NCBI GenBank assembly: GCA_001687465.1
Contig: LVLI01000939.1
Location: 1 to 64,000 of the forward strand
Length of the DNA: 64,000 bases
DNA from: Halocafeteria seosinensis
Taxonomy: Eukaryota; Sar; Bigyra; Bicosoecida
Direction of reading: 5' to 3'
Shown one piece after another: positions 10,800 to 21,380 of the stretch. Position numbers and translations under genes: made by a program. Numbering within the stretch: position 1 is the first letter of the stretch; each line of letters begins with the position of its first letter. The notes beneath the pieces were generated by a model. The model saw nothing but the letters and a program-made list of their open reading frames with translations, searched no databases and was not told the origin of the DNA.

Positions 10800-11494
10800 C
10801 GTTTCCCCTTCTCGAAGCCTTCAAATACCGGCGCACTCTGCACTACTAAAAAGTTCACACTCGATACAATCTAAATCATGACGATCATACACACATGCCC
10901 ATCGGTGGACACATACAAGGGCATACACCATTACATTACCTCGACAGCCATGTGAAGCTCGTGTCGCTTTTGTGAAGTTGATAGGTGTGGCACTGGCACT
11001 GGCAGAGGGGACATTTGCGTTCTTTCTCCCCGTGTTGATTGGATACGCCCATTCGCACGGAGAGAGGGGGCTCCAATACGGTGGTCCACATATACACCGA
11101 AACCAGTATGGTTTCTATGGTGACTTTATAGTAGTTGTTCAGGTGGAAAAGGAGGACAGAAAGGGTCTGAAACAGGCTAGTGACACCCCACTTTAAAGGT
11201 ATGTACGAATACAAGCGCTATAGCAGGTCTCTTGTTCGGTCGGACGTTGTCTGTGGCAAAAGAGCACGAGGAAGACATTGTTCCACGGCGACGGGCGGAC
11301 TTAGAGCCAGAATCGATGCCGATAACAGTCGTGGTATTTACCTTCAAAATCTGAGTGCTATGGCCTTCAAAACCTGTCACTGCTCGTGGTTGACTGAAGA
11401 TACTGTGGGGAGAAAAGACCAAGGATTGAATGACAAAATCTTATCTACATTGTCTGAACGAGATACGTGTAGACAAATTTGTGCGTGTCTGAGG
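10800..11494. other. Intergenic, no supported gene
   Basis: About 700 bp. It holds several short frames on both strands, none with homology, a clean start or splice support. It lies between the 5' end of the SMYD-like gene and the 3' end of the minus-strand membrane-protein gene. Confidence 0.4.
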
Positions 11495-11880
11495 TCACTT
11501 TTCCCAGTCCCCTGTATCTATGTCAATATTTCCTCTTGATGGAAAGGATTCAGTAGAGCTGTGATTATAACTCGATCCATGTCGCATAATAACCGTGTGC
11601 GATATCATCGTTAGCCTTTCCTTGGATGTATGAGCTCTACTTCGAAACACCCCTACTTGGGATTTTTGTCGTTTAGGTTTACCGTATTCTTGTCTTATGT
11701 GGTGGCGGTATTGGACAGACTTCATCCCCATTTGTTTGCTTTTCACTGCAGCTAGCCTTGCCGTGGACGCGCAAGCAATAACCCTTAATATGCATCTGTC
11801 CGAGTGAGTAGCCCTTCCCCACCAACTGGTCCATAATACACTCCTCATGGCAGCATTTATAAACAATTGGCATTGTACCA

Positions 11881-13663
11881 TCAAGTTGTTTCTCTCTGCT
11901 TTGGCATGTACTTACTGAATTTTTCGGGGATCCAAATTTCTTTGGGTGCCGTGCGAGGATAGGTTTCAGAGCCAACCACGTAACGATAAGGGGCTTTGAT
12001 GTACTCTAGCAAGTCCCCGAACGTATCGCTTATATAGCGAATAGTGTAACGATAGACACTGCCATCAGGAAGTTCAGACAATGCCTGCTGCAATACCCTT
12101 TGAAGTTCAGCGTACACGGTGGACCACGAGTTGCCAGTGCTCCAGAGGACAATTGACATTACGGCCCAGGAAAAGAGCATGAACACAGCCAAAGCCGTCA
12201 CTACAAATTTCTTCCAGAAATGAGGATCGGTATCACCGGCGAGAGAAAAAGGGAACTCTAGGTTTTCATCCTTATGTTGTAGAAGCTGAAGATTTCCTTG
12301 ACCGCTACTTGATGGTATTTCCTGCTTCCTCCTTATTGAACTCAAAGTTTCGAGAGTGCGAATGCATGAGCCAGCATCGCTCGGGAAGAACGCGACCACC
12401 GGTTTTGCAAGAGTAACAGGATTCAATGAGTTCGAAACAGGTAACAGAAAAAACATGATTGATCCATCACTAACCAATGCCCAGTCGTATGGATGACTGT
12501 GAAGACTTCCCATTTCGAAACCAAGGCGTTTCCACCATAACATATTCGAGACCATTGTATCCTGCTGTTGCAAATGCCCTTTATTTTCCGAATACACACG
12601 TCTCCAAGGGTTAGATTCCTCCACCTCCTTTCGCTCTTTTTCAAGAGCAGAGAGTTTTTGTGGCTGATCTGTTGTCTTCTTATAAACTTCAGAGCTTTCA
12701 TCTTGCCTATTGGTTGCCTGACGAGAAAACCACAAGGGAATCGTAGTTTCATCGTTTTCTATCTCTTGCTGCAGGGTAGTTTCAAGGTGCGTCATCCCTT
12801 GTGCAATGTCCATTTCAGCCTCCAGGATTTCATCATCTTCAATTTTAGCGTCACCGTAATCACATTCGTCTTTCTCCACCAACGGGGCAGGACGCTTTAT
12901 CGGAATAACAATGCCAAGACTGTCCCCTAGAACCTGCGACACCTGTTGAGGGTGAGTACGTTGAGAGTCTCTCATGTCCAGCTGGGAAGACAAGAGCAAA
13001 TCCTCGGTAGGATTCATAACCGATTGGTGCACTGTTTTGGCAATATTGTGCGGACAGATCCTTTCCTGGGGGTCCTTCTTTGTACCCTGACTACTGGAGG
13101 AATTTATCGCGCCGACGACTACTCGCAGATTCCCTGGAGTTAAGAATTCGATACCACACACAGACCTTGCTTCAGATACGGCGTTGCGTTTTACGATATT
13201 GGAGTAACTGATCCCGTTATGAAGAAGAAGGCGTTTTCTAGCGTTTAGGCTTTCCGCGGCGTACAGAACAGTGGGAGATGGGAACTGCAGGTCCAGAAAT
13301 ATCTGCAATCCCCGGTGAGATATTTTCCGAGACGGATACAGTGATACGTACTTGTTCAGCATGTACAACGTAGTGCTGCGAACGATGCCGCAAGATGGCA
13401 TAAGGCGCGTCATCATTTTTCTGGTTTTGGCTGAATCTGCCTTCTGCGCGTAACTCAAAACCCAGTTCTCGCGTCAGCACGCCTATCATTTGGTGATACT
13501 GGGTAATTGTCGGCGCGGACAAGCAGATTGCAGCACAGTCACCCAAGTAGTGAGATCTAGCTTCCTTTTGAATCTGAGTCAATCTTTCTCGCCTTTCTTT
13601 ACTCCCTGAGGCACGTTCAACGCCCGGAAGCGCTTCATTTTCTGCCAAATCGCTGCTGCTCAT
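11881..13663 (-). CDS. Unknown protein with C-terminal transmembrane segment
   Basis: Exon 1 (13663-13352) joins exon 2 (13302-11881) in phase across a 49-nt intron, restoring HAEQ-IFLDLQFPS. The product is 577 residues. The N-terminal about 180 residues look folded (HYVVHAEQ, SPTVLYAAESLNARKRLLLHNG). The middle is acidic and low in hydrophobics. One transmembrane helix (FVVTALAVFMLFSWAVMSIVLW) lies near residue 490, followed by about 70 amphipathic residues. It could be a tail-proximal anchored adaptor of the ER or a mitochondrial membrane; I do not recognise the family. The 3' end is uncertain. A strong donor (GTAAGTAC, rc at 11911-11915) sits 10 codons before the stop and could splice to an exon at 11745-11495, giving a different serine-rich tail. 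Confidence 0.6.
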
Positions 13664-13937
13664 TCTTCAACGTATCCGACGGGCTATTTTCCCTGTTAGT
13701 ACAGGGTCGTTAACTCCAGCAAAGGAACAACTCAGTACCAGTATGTGTCAATTCCCACGCCGAAGGTACCTTTGAAGCCATTATACCGTAGGTCAGCCAA
13801 CGATTGTGAAGCTCACACTTCACGTGACGGCTTTATTCTATTCAATGTGCCCAGTTTAATTGCTATTGCTCGAACATTCCTCTTGAATAGAACCAGTTGA
13901 TTTGTTATCATCTTTGATTGGACGTGGTTAGACGCTC

Positions 13938-15731
13938 ATGGGAGCAGAGGACGCTATTTCCCGTACTAAAGTCAAAGGTGATAATAATTGTGATCAGATG
14001 GAGCAAACGAAGCTATACAGAGTTTATCTATCGTGGTACGAGCTCTATACTCCGCGTGGAACTCCACTGAGTAAGGTGCTAAGGTTCTTTGCTTCGGTGG
14101 AAGGCGTGTTCCCGGCGGAGAGGCACCTCGGTGGGAAAACTGATCGGGAAATACCAGCATGCACAGCTACAAGAATGAGATGGCCACGGTGTGTGGTGAA
14201 GAATATACGCCGAGATGCAGATCTTACGAAGGTCTTGAAACGATGTCCGAACTTTAGCGGGACAGTTCGCCTAAGACGTTCCTGGGACATTACAAAACGC
14301 GGACTCAGTTGTCTCTCTAGTATAACGTGTCTCAGCATCCGGGACTCTCCAGTGTCTTCAATCAGTGATGATGTGCTTCAACACCTTTCTAATCTAACTT
14401 CACTGAATCTAGGAGATGGGGAAGGGGAAGTGGAATCGATTACAGACGCAGGTTTCACTCCTCTGTACAGGCTACGCAATTTGGTTATATGGGGAGCGGC
14501 ACCAACGCTCACAGACTTGGCGTTTTCCCACCTTCCTAACCTCTCCAGTTTAACTATCAGTTTCTGTAGACAAAGCACAATTACAGACGCAGCCTTTTCT
14601 CACTTCTCTTGTTTACGAAGACTTGGAATGGCTGGGTGTTGCCAAACTACAATAACGGATCAAGCTTTCAGGCATCTGCTGGAACTAACTAGTCTAGTAA
14701 TTGACTACTGCACTCAAAGTACGATAACGGACAATGCGTTTCGCCATTTGTCAGCATTAAGGGAAATTAGTATACGAGAGTGTACAACTATCTCAAGTGA
14801 TGCGTTGAGTCACTTTTGTAACCTGCGGCGACTCCAAATGGACGGATGCCACCAAACGCAGTTAACCGATAGAGCCTTCGTACGCCTGAGTGCACTCGTC
14901 CGGCTAGATATGCCAAACTGCAACCTATCTGAACTTACAGAAAACGCATTTTCCCCCCTCGTTTCTTTGAATGCATTGAATATGCATCGATGCGAGCAAC
15001 ACATATTTTCCAGCAAAACCTTCCGCAATCTTGCTAATTTGCGTCAGCTAACAATGAGCAGCTGCGGACAAACAAGTTTAGGGGATGATGTTTTTCTTCA
15101 TTTGCGGAACTTGACTTATCTAGACATGGAAATGTGCTCACAGGAATCCATTACAGATGAAGCCTTTCAGCATCTTACCAAGTTGCTGGAATTGAAGATG
15201 TCGTTCTGTACCCAGACGACAATCTCAAGCCAGGCGTTCCGCCATTTAAGGAATGTTCGTCGGTTAAGAATGTGTGCATGTAGCCAGACAACAATTGGAG
15301 ATGATGCTTTCATTCACCTTTCTCGCCTAGAGGATCTCACAATTGACCACTGTATTCACATCACAAACGCTGCACTCGAACACTTGGAAAATTTGACTAG
15401 CTTGAGTATGAAACATTGCCGGCAAATCCGTTTAACAGATGAGTGTTTCCGATATCTGACAAACCTGCGACGTTTTCAGGTTCATTTTGTCCCTCTGGGC
15501 AACTTAACAAATAACGCCTTCCTGCACCTTGGGAGGCTAACTCAACTGCATCTCGGGTCTTACGACGAGACGGCTCTCGACCTTCACATTACTGAGGCAG
15601 GGTTCGCCCATCTATCAAATTTGCGGCATTTGAATATCAATGTTCTCGGTGATAGCGCGCTTGCTCAGAACGCGCGGCTCCATCTCACAAACTGTGTCAT
15701 CAGTGGGCAGTTAAGCTATTCATGGGAGTAG
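13938..15731 (+). CDS. Leucine-rich repeat protein with Cys/Gln-Thr repeats
   Basis: A single-exon frame of 597 residues. From about residue 125 to the end it consists of some eighteen repeats of 24-26 residues with the consensus LxxLxMxxCxQxTITDxAFxHL. The repeat is of the cysteine-containing type, with ITD-AF at the helix/turn and a conserved Cys-x-Gln-Thr. The first about 100 residues are basic and not clearly LRR. There is no signal peptide or transmembrane helix, so it is probably a cytosolic scaffold or F-box-less recognition protein. I recall similar ITD-AF repeat proteins from some protists and giant DNA viruses, but I could not check this. The intronless structure contrasts with most neighbours. 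Confidence 0.75.
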   Translation: MGAEDAISRTKVKGDNNCDQMEQTKLYRVYLSWYELYTPRGTPLSKVLRFFASVEGVFPAERHLGGKTDREIPACTATRMRWPRCVVKNIRRDADLTKVLKRCPNFSGTVRLRRSWDITKRGLSCLSSITCLSIRDSPVSSISDDVLQHLSNLTSLNLGDGEGEVESITDAGFTPLYRLRNLVIWGAAPTLTDLAFSHLPNLSSLTISFCRQSTITDAAFSHFSCLRRLGMAGCCQTTITDQAFRHLLELTSLVIDYCTQSTITDNAFRHLSALREISIRECTTISSDALSHFCNLRRLQMDGCHQTQLTDRAFVRLSALVRLDMPNCNLSELTENAFSPLVSLNALNMHRCEQHIFSSKTFRNLANLRQLTMSSCGQTSLGDDVFLHLRNLTYLDMEMCSQESITDEAFQHLTKLLELKMSFCTQTTISSQAFRHLRNVRRLRMCACSQTTIGDDAFIHLSRLEDLTIDHCIHITNAALEHLENLTSLSMKHCRQIRLTDECFRYLTNLRRFQVHFVPLGNLTNNAFLHLGRLTQLHLGSYDETALDLHITEAGFAHLSNLRHLNINVLGDSALAQNARLHLTNCVISGQLSYSWE

Positions 15732-16429
15732 TCTTACTGTACTCAGGAATAATTATCTTCCGTTGATGCGCGAGGGATTTGTTTGCAGACGGAGCAATTG
15801 ATCATCAATTATTGATGGCTATGCCTCTGCAGCATGGTCGTCATTAGCGTGAGATTTGTAATTATGACTTCGGTTCCACAGGCCAGCTTACAAGAGCGTA
15901 GCGGAATTTCGCTTGCAGCTCTCTCTGGGCCGTGTAACCCAATGACTGACCATATCATGCTTGCTATATGTCATGATATCTACACAGCACTGCGACAGCA
16001 GGGATTCTGCTGCAGAATGTGTGCATCACTGTGAGCATTCTTCAGCACCCGCAGTGCAAGCTCAGCGCTCTGACCTTACGGTTGGTATCTTTTAGGTACG
16101 AGCGAAACCACAACAACTGAAAATACACGCCATCGTAGAAGCTTCCTTCACTTGCTATTTCTACAGCCCTGGAAACATCTTTCAGTACATGCGAGCGGCT
16201 CACCAGTGGTGAGTCACCACACTCCGCTCCCGCTCCGATATAGACTATATCATATAGTGAGGTGGTTTGTCGCACGAAGCTCTTTACACTCATACGTGAT
16301 TGCGCACCAAGCACTTTCTACTCAATAGAACTACACAAAGAAACTGACGTATGTGGGCCTTGTAAAGAGAGAACACACGTGGAAGGACTTGCATATCCTG
16401 GATTTCGTTTGTTCTATATGCAGACAACA
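15732..16429. other. Intergenic, upstream of GST gene
   Basis: About 700 bp with no convincing gene. It presumably holds the 3' flank of the LRR gene and the promoter/5' UTR of the GST gene. Confidence 0.4.
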
Positions 16430-17224
16430 ATGTCGTCTGGACAGAAATACGTACTCTACTACGCACCCGGCCTCTGCAGCATGGCCCCTCATATTGCTTT
16501 GGAAGCTACTGGGCTACCCTATGAGCGTAAGTGCTCAATGAAGATGCGTTGGGCATGCGTTGGTCTGACTCAGAAACTCTTTGTCAACCAGTGGAACGAG
16601 TGACCATGAAGGATGGGAAATACACACTCGAGGACGGCACTGATCTGACCGAAGTAAACCCAAAGAAGAAAGTCCCGGCCCTCAAGTGTCCTAATGGCAA
16701 GATTTTGACGGAGGGTCCTGTCATCTCGCAGTACATTGCCGACCAAGTACGTTCAGAAAAACTACTATATGTGCAGTTCGAGCAACGTCCTGCATTAGGA
16801 CTCCTACCTAGCCACTATCTTGCTATGAACGTTTTAATCGCAGGCTCCTGAGAAGAAGTTGGCCCCCGAAAATGGTACTTTCGAAAGGTACCAGCTCCAG
16901 GAAATGCTGAATTTCTTGACATCGGATGTTCACAAGTTCTTCTATCCACTGTTCTTCGGCTGGGATGATGATGCCAAAGCACGAACAAGCCAAGTCTTAG
17001 ATAAAGGATTCGCCTATTTGGAGAGCCAACTGAAGCAAGGCCACAAGTATCTGCTCAGCGATACGTTTACTATTGCGGATGCTTATGCCTACAATCTTCT
17101 GACATGGACCAAGAGGGCGCAGTTGGATACACTAGAGAAGTATAGCGAGCTAGCAAAATTCTTTGAGCGCGTGCAACAACTTCCAGCTGTGATAGAAGCG
17201 CTGAAACAGGAAGGGTTAATCTAA
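16430..17224 (+). CDS. Bacterial-type (beta class) glutathione S-transferase
   Basis: Three exons (16430-16526, 16592-16746, 16844-17224) join in phase into 210 residues. The thioredoxin-like N-domain starts YVLYYAPGLCSMAPHIAL. The cysteine after PGL matches the active-site Cys10 of bacterial beta-class enzymes such as E. coli GstA, where eukaryotic classes use Tyr or Ser. It continues with NPKKKVPAL and TEGPVISQYIADQ, the glutathione-binding cis-Pro and Glu region. The C-domain has the GstA-like HKFFYPLFF and FTIADAYAYNLL. It conjugates glutathione to electrophiles in the cytosol. An ATG four codons upstream (16418) is also possible. The introns show that it is a resident eukaryotic gene despite its bacterial-like class. 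Confidence 0.88.
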
Positions 17225-17427
17225 AGTGCGAAACATGTAGCGTTCAATATACGTTGAAACTTTTGTACCGTTCGTCAAAGCTTATGTTGTATTACTCTTT
17301 TTCCACTTTGTGCGTAGCAACTTCACTAGAGTAAATTAGAAACTTTTCATTGGTGCACACTTCTGGACTTTCGGAAGCTCTGGCAAAAATGGTTCAATAA
17401 GTTATTCGGATATTATACCATTTCGCT

Positions 17428-17961
17428 TTAGGAAATACTTCCTTGCTGAGCTTGGGAGATTATTTGGAAAACTGCAGAACCAATTACTACAAAAACGAAC
17501 AATCCAACGAGCCATTTATTCATTCTTGGGGCATCCTTCTGCATTGGAATAATAATGGTAAAGAAAGGATGTTGCAAGCTTGCCGCACACCAAGGTACTT
17601 TCCATGCACTTACGTTATCCTTCCCAGTGGATACATGACCTCTTTTCTGTATGTTACCATGGTACTTTTCACTCTTGTGTTTTCGTCTTCTATCGACCCC
17701 TGGTTTGTTCTTCGCATAGCTTGGTTTCCTTCCTTTGCTGCCGGAATCAGAAACTGGGCCTGAGCGCTTGGTCTTCTGCTCCTCCTCTTCCTCGGGCCTG
17801 TCCTCTTCTTGGTCGGATTTCGATGGCTGATACACAAGCGCACAGTAGAATACATCAATAATCTTTCATTTGAGTGAGAAACGGAGGGAAATAGTACATA
17901 GAGACGATAGTATATGGCCCGATAACGCGCCATTACGCTCAAGACATTGTGCGCTTACCAT
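17428..17961 (-). CDS. RAMP4/SERP1 ribosome-associated ER membrane protein
   Basis: I model three coding exons: the ATG alone (17961-17959), 17826-17614 and 17538-17428, giving 108 residues. The C-terminal single-pass anchor MNKWLVGLFVFVVIGSAVFQII matches the RAMP4 tail-anchor signature. It is preceded by the basic KYHGNIQKRGHVS segment, equivalent to the family's KNITQRGNV. The protein binds ribosomes at the Sec61 translocon and protects nascent membrane proteins under ER stress. An acidic, Glu-rich N-terminal extension of about 40 residues is unusual, as the family normally has about 65 residues. The first intron directly after the start codon (132 nt) is inferred because no other in-frame ATG precedes the conserved part. 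Confidence 0.78.
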
Positions 17962-18375
17962 TGTTTTTCTTTCTTTACCTCCTCTATGATCAAATGACAT
18001 ACAGTGTTCAAGTACACAATAGATGTCTTATTATATCGACAAAGTGGAGAAGCTAACAAACCATTCTTTTCGCTGTATTGTCCATTCCGGGGCTTCAAGG
18101 GGCACCTCGAGGGGGTATTATCCACTAGGAGCCTTCCACATTCAACAGCAAGGCTGAGCAAGCTTCACGAAGGCGCAAGGGTGCACAAATTGCAGCACAA
18201 GGAGAAGCCCCATAAGATATTTCGCAGTGGACTGCTATGAAGGGTGTACTTGGGGTTGATAGAGTGGTTTAGAGCTCCAACCCTGTTGGAGGAGGCATTT
18301 GTTTTCTTGTGTGGTATTTTACTGTGTATACAATTGTGATCAATGGCCCCGGCTGCCCGAACAAGTCAGCGAGAT
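17962..18375. other. Intergenic, no gene seen
   Basis: About 410 bp between the RAMP4-like gene and the inverted-repeat element. No coding or RNA signal was recognised. Confidence 0.4.
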
Positions 18376-18875
18376 AATTCCTTGATATGGTGTACTCCTA
18401 ACCAAGCCTGTCCCATTCACGTGTACAACGTCGGGAATTATGGAGCCGCTAGCATCTAGGGCTGGGCGTTCACGTTACATGTGCAAACTCAGTAATTGAC
18501 ACTTCTTCCCCTCCATCCCACAAACCAACACAAAGATCCATCACCTTCCGTTTTGGAACCCAGTTCCCCGAGCAAATAAGGAAACGGCGTTTGTGCATGA
18601 CTCATGCTCGCATACATGGCGGCTACCTTCTTTTCGTTCCTTTCCCGTATTGATTATCGTCTCCCATGATCTGAGAAGCGAAAAATATTCACACATCTAC
18701 ATTAGTCTCCAACCGAACACCAGCTACAAAACAACTTCCCTCGACCTTACACTTCTTATTCGACTTGACTTCCTCGACGGAAACACGTTTTGTGAAGTTA
18801 GAGCCACGCATCGCCCACCTCGATACACCTTAACAGGGGTAGACTTGATTAGGAGTACACCATATCAAGGGAATT
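18376..18875. mobile_element. MITE-like element with ~38-bp terminal inverted repeats
   Basis: The left arm (18376-18414) and the reverse complement of the right arm (18836-18875) match over roughly 38 positions, with one gap and about four mismatches. The core TTGATATGGTGTACTCCTAA is identical in both. The 420 bp between the arms have no clear homology to each other and only a short, unconvincing frame (from 18593). I see no clear target-site duplication. The right end lies 42 bp before the RPL19 start codon, so the element must contain or abut that promoter. It could be a non-autonomous DNA transposon, or a paired regulatory motif if only the arms are functional. Confidence 0.5.
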
Positions 18876-18917
18876 CTTAGTACTGTGGACGTGTATTTCC
18901 CCAAATATTCGTTCAAA

Positions 18918-20099
18918 ATGGTGTCCTTATCCTTACAAAAGAGGTACGTCGAGCTAGACATCTCCCAGTGTCTCATAGCTCCCCCTAGAAACTACAAAAA
19001 GGATATGAGCCACTATCCTGGGGGAGCACCTGGGGAGCCGGTTATCAGTGGGCAACCCTGACCCCTAGTGAACTACAAAAAGCATTCACGTCTCCTGCCA
19101 AGAGAGAAGCAAGGGGAAGGCTTGTCCCTGGTGTCGGGGAGAGGAAGGGCGAGCCACCGTGCTTGGTGTGTTGCATGTATTTTCAGTCATATGCACCGTA
19201 CAGCGAGTGTATATATGGAGGACGTAAAATACTACTCGTATAGGAGCCAGTGACGACAGATGCTAACGTATGGGAAGCCCAGGGGATCAGCACATAGCTC
19301 AATTTGCTCGCCTCCAGGCCTGGGTTGCCGGATGATACCAGTCTATATTACTCCATTCACTTGTTTGCTCGTGCTTTTATGTAATATGCAGACTAGCGTC
19401 AAGCGTCCTAAAATGCGGTCGCCGCCGCGTTTGGTTGGACCCCAACGAGATGTCGGAAATCTCGATGGCCAACTCTCGTAAGGACCAAAACACTCCATCC
19501 GCCTGAGAATATTTGCGTGTTGACCATTGCTTTGTGGATATGCTACTTTAAGTACAGGTCAAAACATCAGAAAACTTGCTGATGAAGGTTTGATTATTCG
19601 CAAGCCTGTCGCCGTACACTCGCGATCCAGAAAGAACCGTCGTGATGAGGCCAAGCGTAAAGGACGTCATCAAGGACATGGTAAACGAAAAGGTACTGCT
19701 AATGCTCGTTTACCGGTGAAGGTGATGTGGATCCGCCGAATGAGAGTGTTGCGTCGCATGTTGCGCAAGTACCGTGAACAAAAGAAGATCGACAAGCATA
19801 TGTAAGTTCGAATTATCATTGGGAGAGGGTTCCGCCGTCCTTGTCATGGCGTTGTCCTTTCGTACTTTGTATGAATGAACAGGTACCATGATCTATACTT
19901 GAAGGTCAAGGGTGGAAGATACAAAACTAAGCGTGGTTTGATGGAAGTTATTCACCATCTGAAATATGAGAAGAACCGTATGCAAGCTCTTAAGGAACAG
20001 GCTCGTATCGCCAAGGAAAGGGCCGACGCCAAACGCCGAAAACGTGAGGAGCGCGCCAGACAGAGACAGGAAGCTCTTCTGCAACAGCAGGATGCATAA
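18918..20099 (+). CDS. RPL19: 60S ribosomal protein L19 (eL19)
   Basis: Four exons (18918-18943, 19392-19477, 19558-19801, 19883-20099) join in phase into 190 residues. The sequence follows eL19 closely: [28 protein letters not shown], then [40 protein letters not shown], and a long basic C-terminal helix rich in Arg, Lys, Glu and Gln. It is a structural protein of the large ribosomal subunit near the exit-tunnel face, making the eB12 bridge to the small subunit. The first coding exon is only 26 nt and is followed by a 448-nt intron, far longer than any other intron here. First-intron enlargement is common in ribosomal protein genes and may be regulatory. Confidence 0.96.
18944..19391 (+). 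other. Long first intron of RPL19 with internal repeats
   Basis: The intron is 448 nt, against 64-80 nt for typical introns here. It holds two near-copies of a 20-nt motif ending AACTACAAAAAG (18982-19002 and 19062-19082, 80 nt apart). An 8-bp perfect inverted repeat, GCTCCCCC (18978-18985) with GGGGGAGC (19020-19027), flanks the first copy. I could not recognise snoRNA C/D or H/ACA boxes with confidence. It may carry a splicing or transcription enhancer, or an intronic RNA. Confidence 0.4.
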
Positions 20100-20502
20100 G
20101 CTCTGCTATGATTTGTCCCATGTTTTGTGGAAGAACGTGAAGTCTGTTACCTTAGTGATAACTCTGCCCCTGTTAATCCCCTCACATTGATATTCTCGTC
20201 ACGACTGATTTGAAGGAACCCATTCGTCAATAGAGGGTATTTGTGTGCGATGCCAATACACAGCTACCAAAATAAGACGAGTGTTATTATCCCCCACCTT
20301 CATAGTGGTCGTGACACCGTCGACGACCATCGTGTGTTACGTCTTCAAGTTAGCCTTGAAGTTCGAGGGCAGAAGTCTCTTGCCTCTTGGTGTTGTTGAA
20401 TCCATTCATTACCTAGTTCGCTAAGGGAGGCGTTTTGGAGTAGAATGATTCAACTAGGGGACAGATAAGTTTTCTTAATTTTCTTGGAAGCCGATATACG
20501 AC
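20100..20502. other. Intergenic between RPL19 and SENP8
   Basis: About 400 bp with no gene seen. It presumably contains the RPL19 3' UTR and the SENP8 promoter. It includes a small palindromic stretch near 20305-20330 built on GTCGTGACACCGTCGACGACC. Confidence 0.35.
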
Positions 20503-21272
20503 ATGGCTTCCACCCAAGGAGCCTCCATAACATATGGTGATGTCACGCTTCATGCTGATGATCTTCAGCTTCTGGACCCTCCAAACTGGATGAACGACAA
20601 CTTGATGTCCTTTTACATAACCTACCTAAAGCGTGAATTGTACCCGGAGACGATTGCTGAACACAATTGTGCTCTACTAGAGCCTTCGTAAGTGGAGGTC
20701 AGCAATCGCTTAGTGTCTCGCAAGTGCATGATGGATTCTGATGTTGCAGAGTGTCCTTTTGGTTTCTCCAAGCGACTACGGAGGATGTTGTAGATGCGAT
20801 ATTCGACTTGTCGTTACATTCGAAGGACTGGGTGTTTGTACCCATCAGCGATCACACAGACATTTTGACAACGGGCGGAACGCATTGGACAGCGTTGGTG
20901 TTGAATATTGATCAAGCCAAGGGCTTCCATTTTGATTCGGGACAAGTCGAAAGCACTGCCAACTATAACAATGCACGAGCCTTCGCACGCAAACTATTGG
21001 AAGCAATATACTTGAAAAATGGCGAAGAAGTGGCCGTCGAGTTGGAACTGTCGCAGTCGCGATGCACAAAACAGACGAACGGTTATAATTGCGGCTACCA
21101 TACGTGCGCTACCTTTGAAGCTGTTCTCCAGGCTATGAATAGTGGTGTGCCAGTTTATCCGGACGTACACCAGTTGGAAAACATAGCAAGTTACCCCCCA
21201 CAGGCTGCAGAGCAAGTGAGAGAGAGAAGCATGCAGAAGCTCGCTGCTCTGCTGCAACAGCAATACACTTGA
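20503..21272 (+). CDS. SENP8: NEDD8-specific protease SENP8/DEN1
   Basis: Two exons (20503-20687, 20750-21272) join in phase into 235 residues, the usual length of the family. This is a ULP1/C48 cysteine protease. It has the substrate-entry WMNDNLMSFY segment, the catalytic His in GGTHWTALVL, the Asp in FHFDSGQ, and the nucleophile Cys in QTNGYNCGYHTC. The LLDPPNWMND start closely resembles SENP8 rather than the SUMO proteases. It processes NEDD8 and removes it from cullins and other targets. The last 60 residues are helical and less conserved. Confidence 0.9.
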
Positions 21273-21380
21273 TTTGCTACGTGATTCTCTCTTATGTGTC
21301 AGTTAGAATGCTCTGTGCGGCTTCCTAGTGAGTGAGAAGCTTGCGGATGACCTATGAACTTGATCGTACGACTGCTGGCT

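Noticed and set aside
18593-18880. 95-codon frame inside the inverted-repeat element
   Set aside because: No homology or coding character, and it runs into the right repeat arm.
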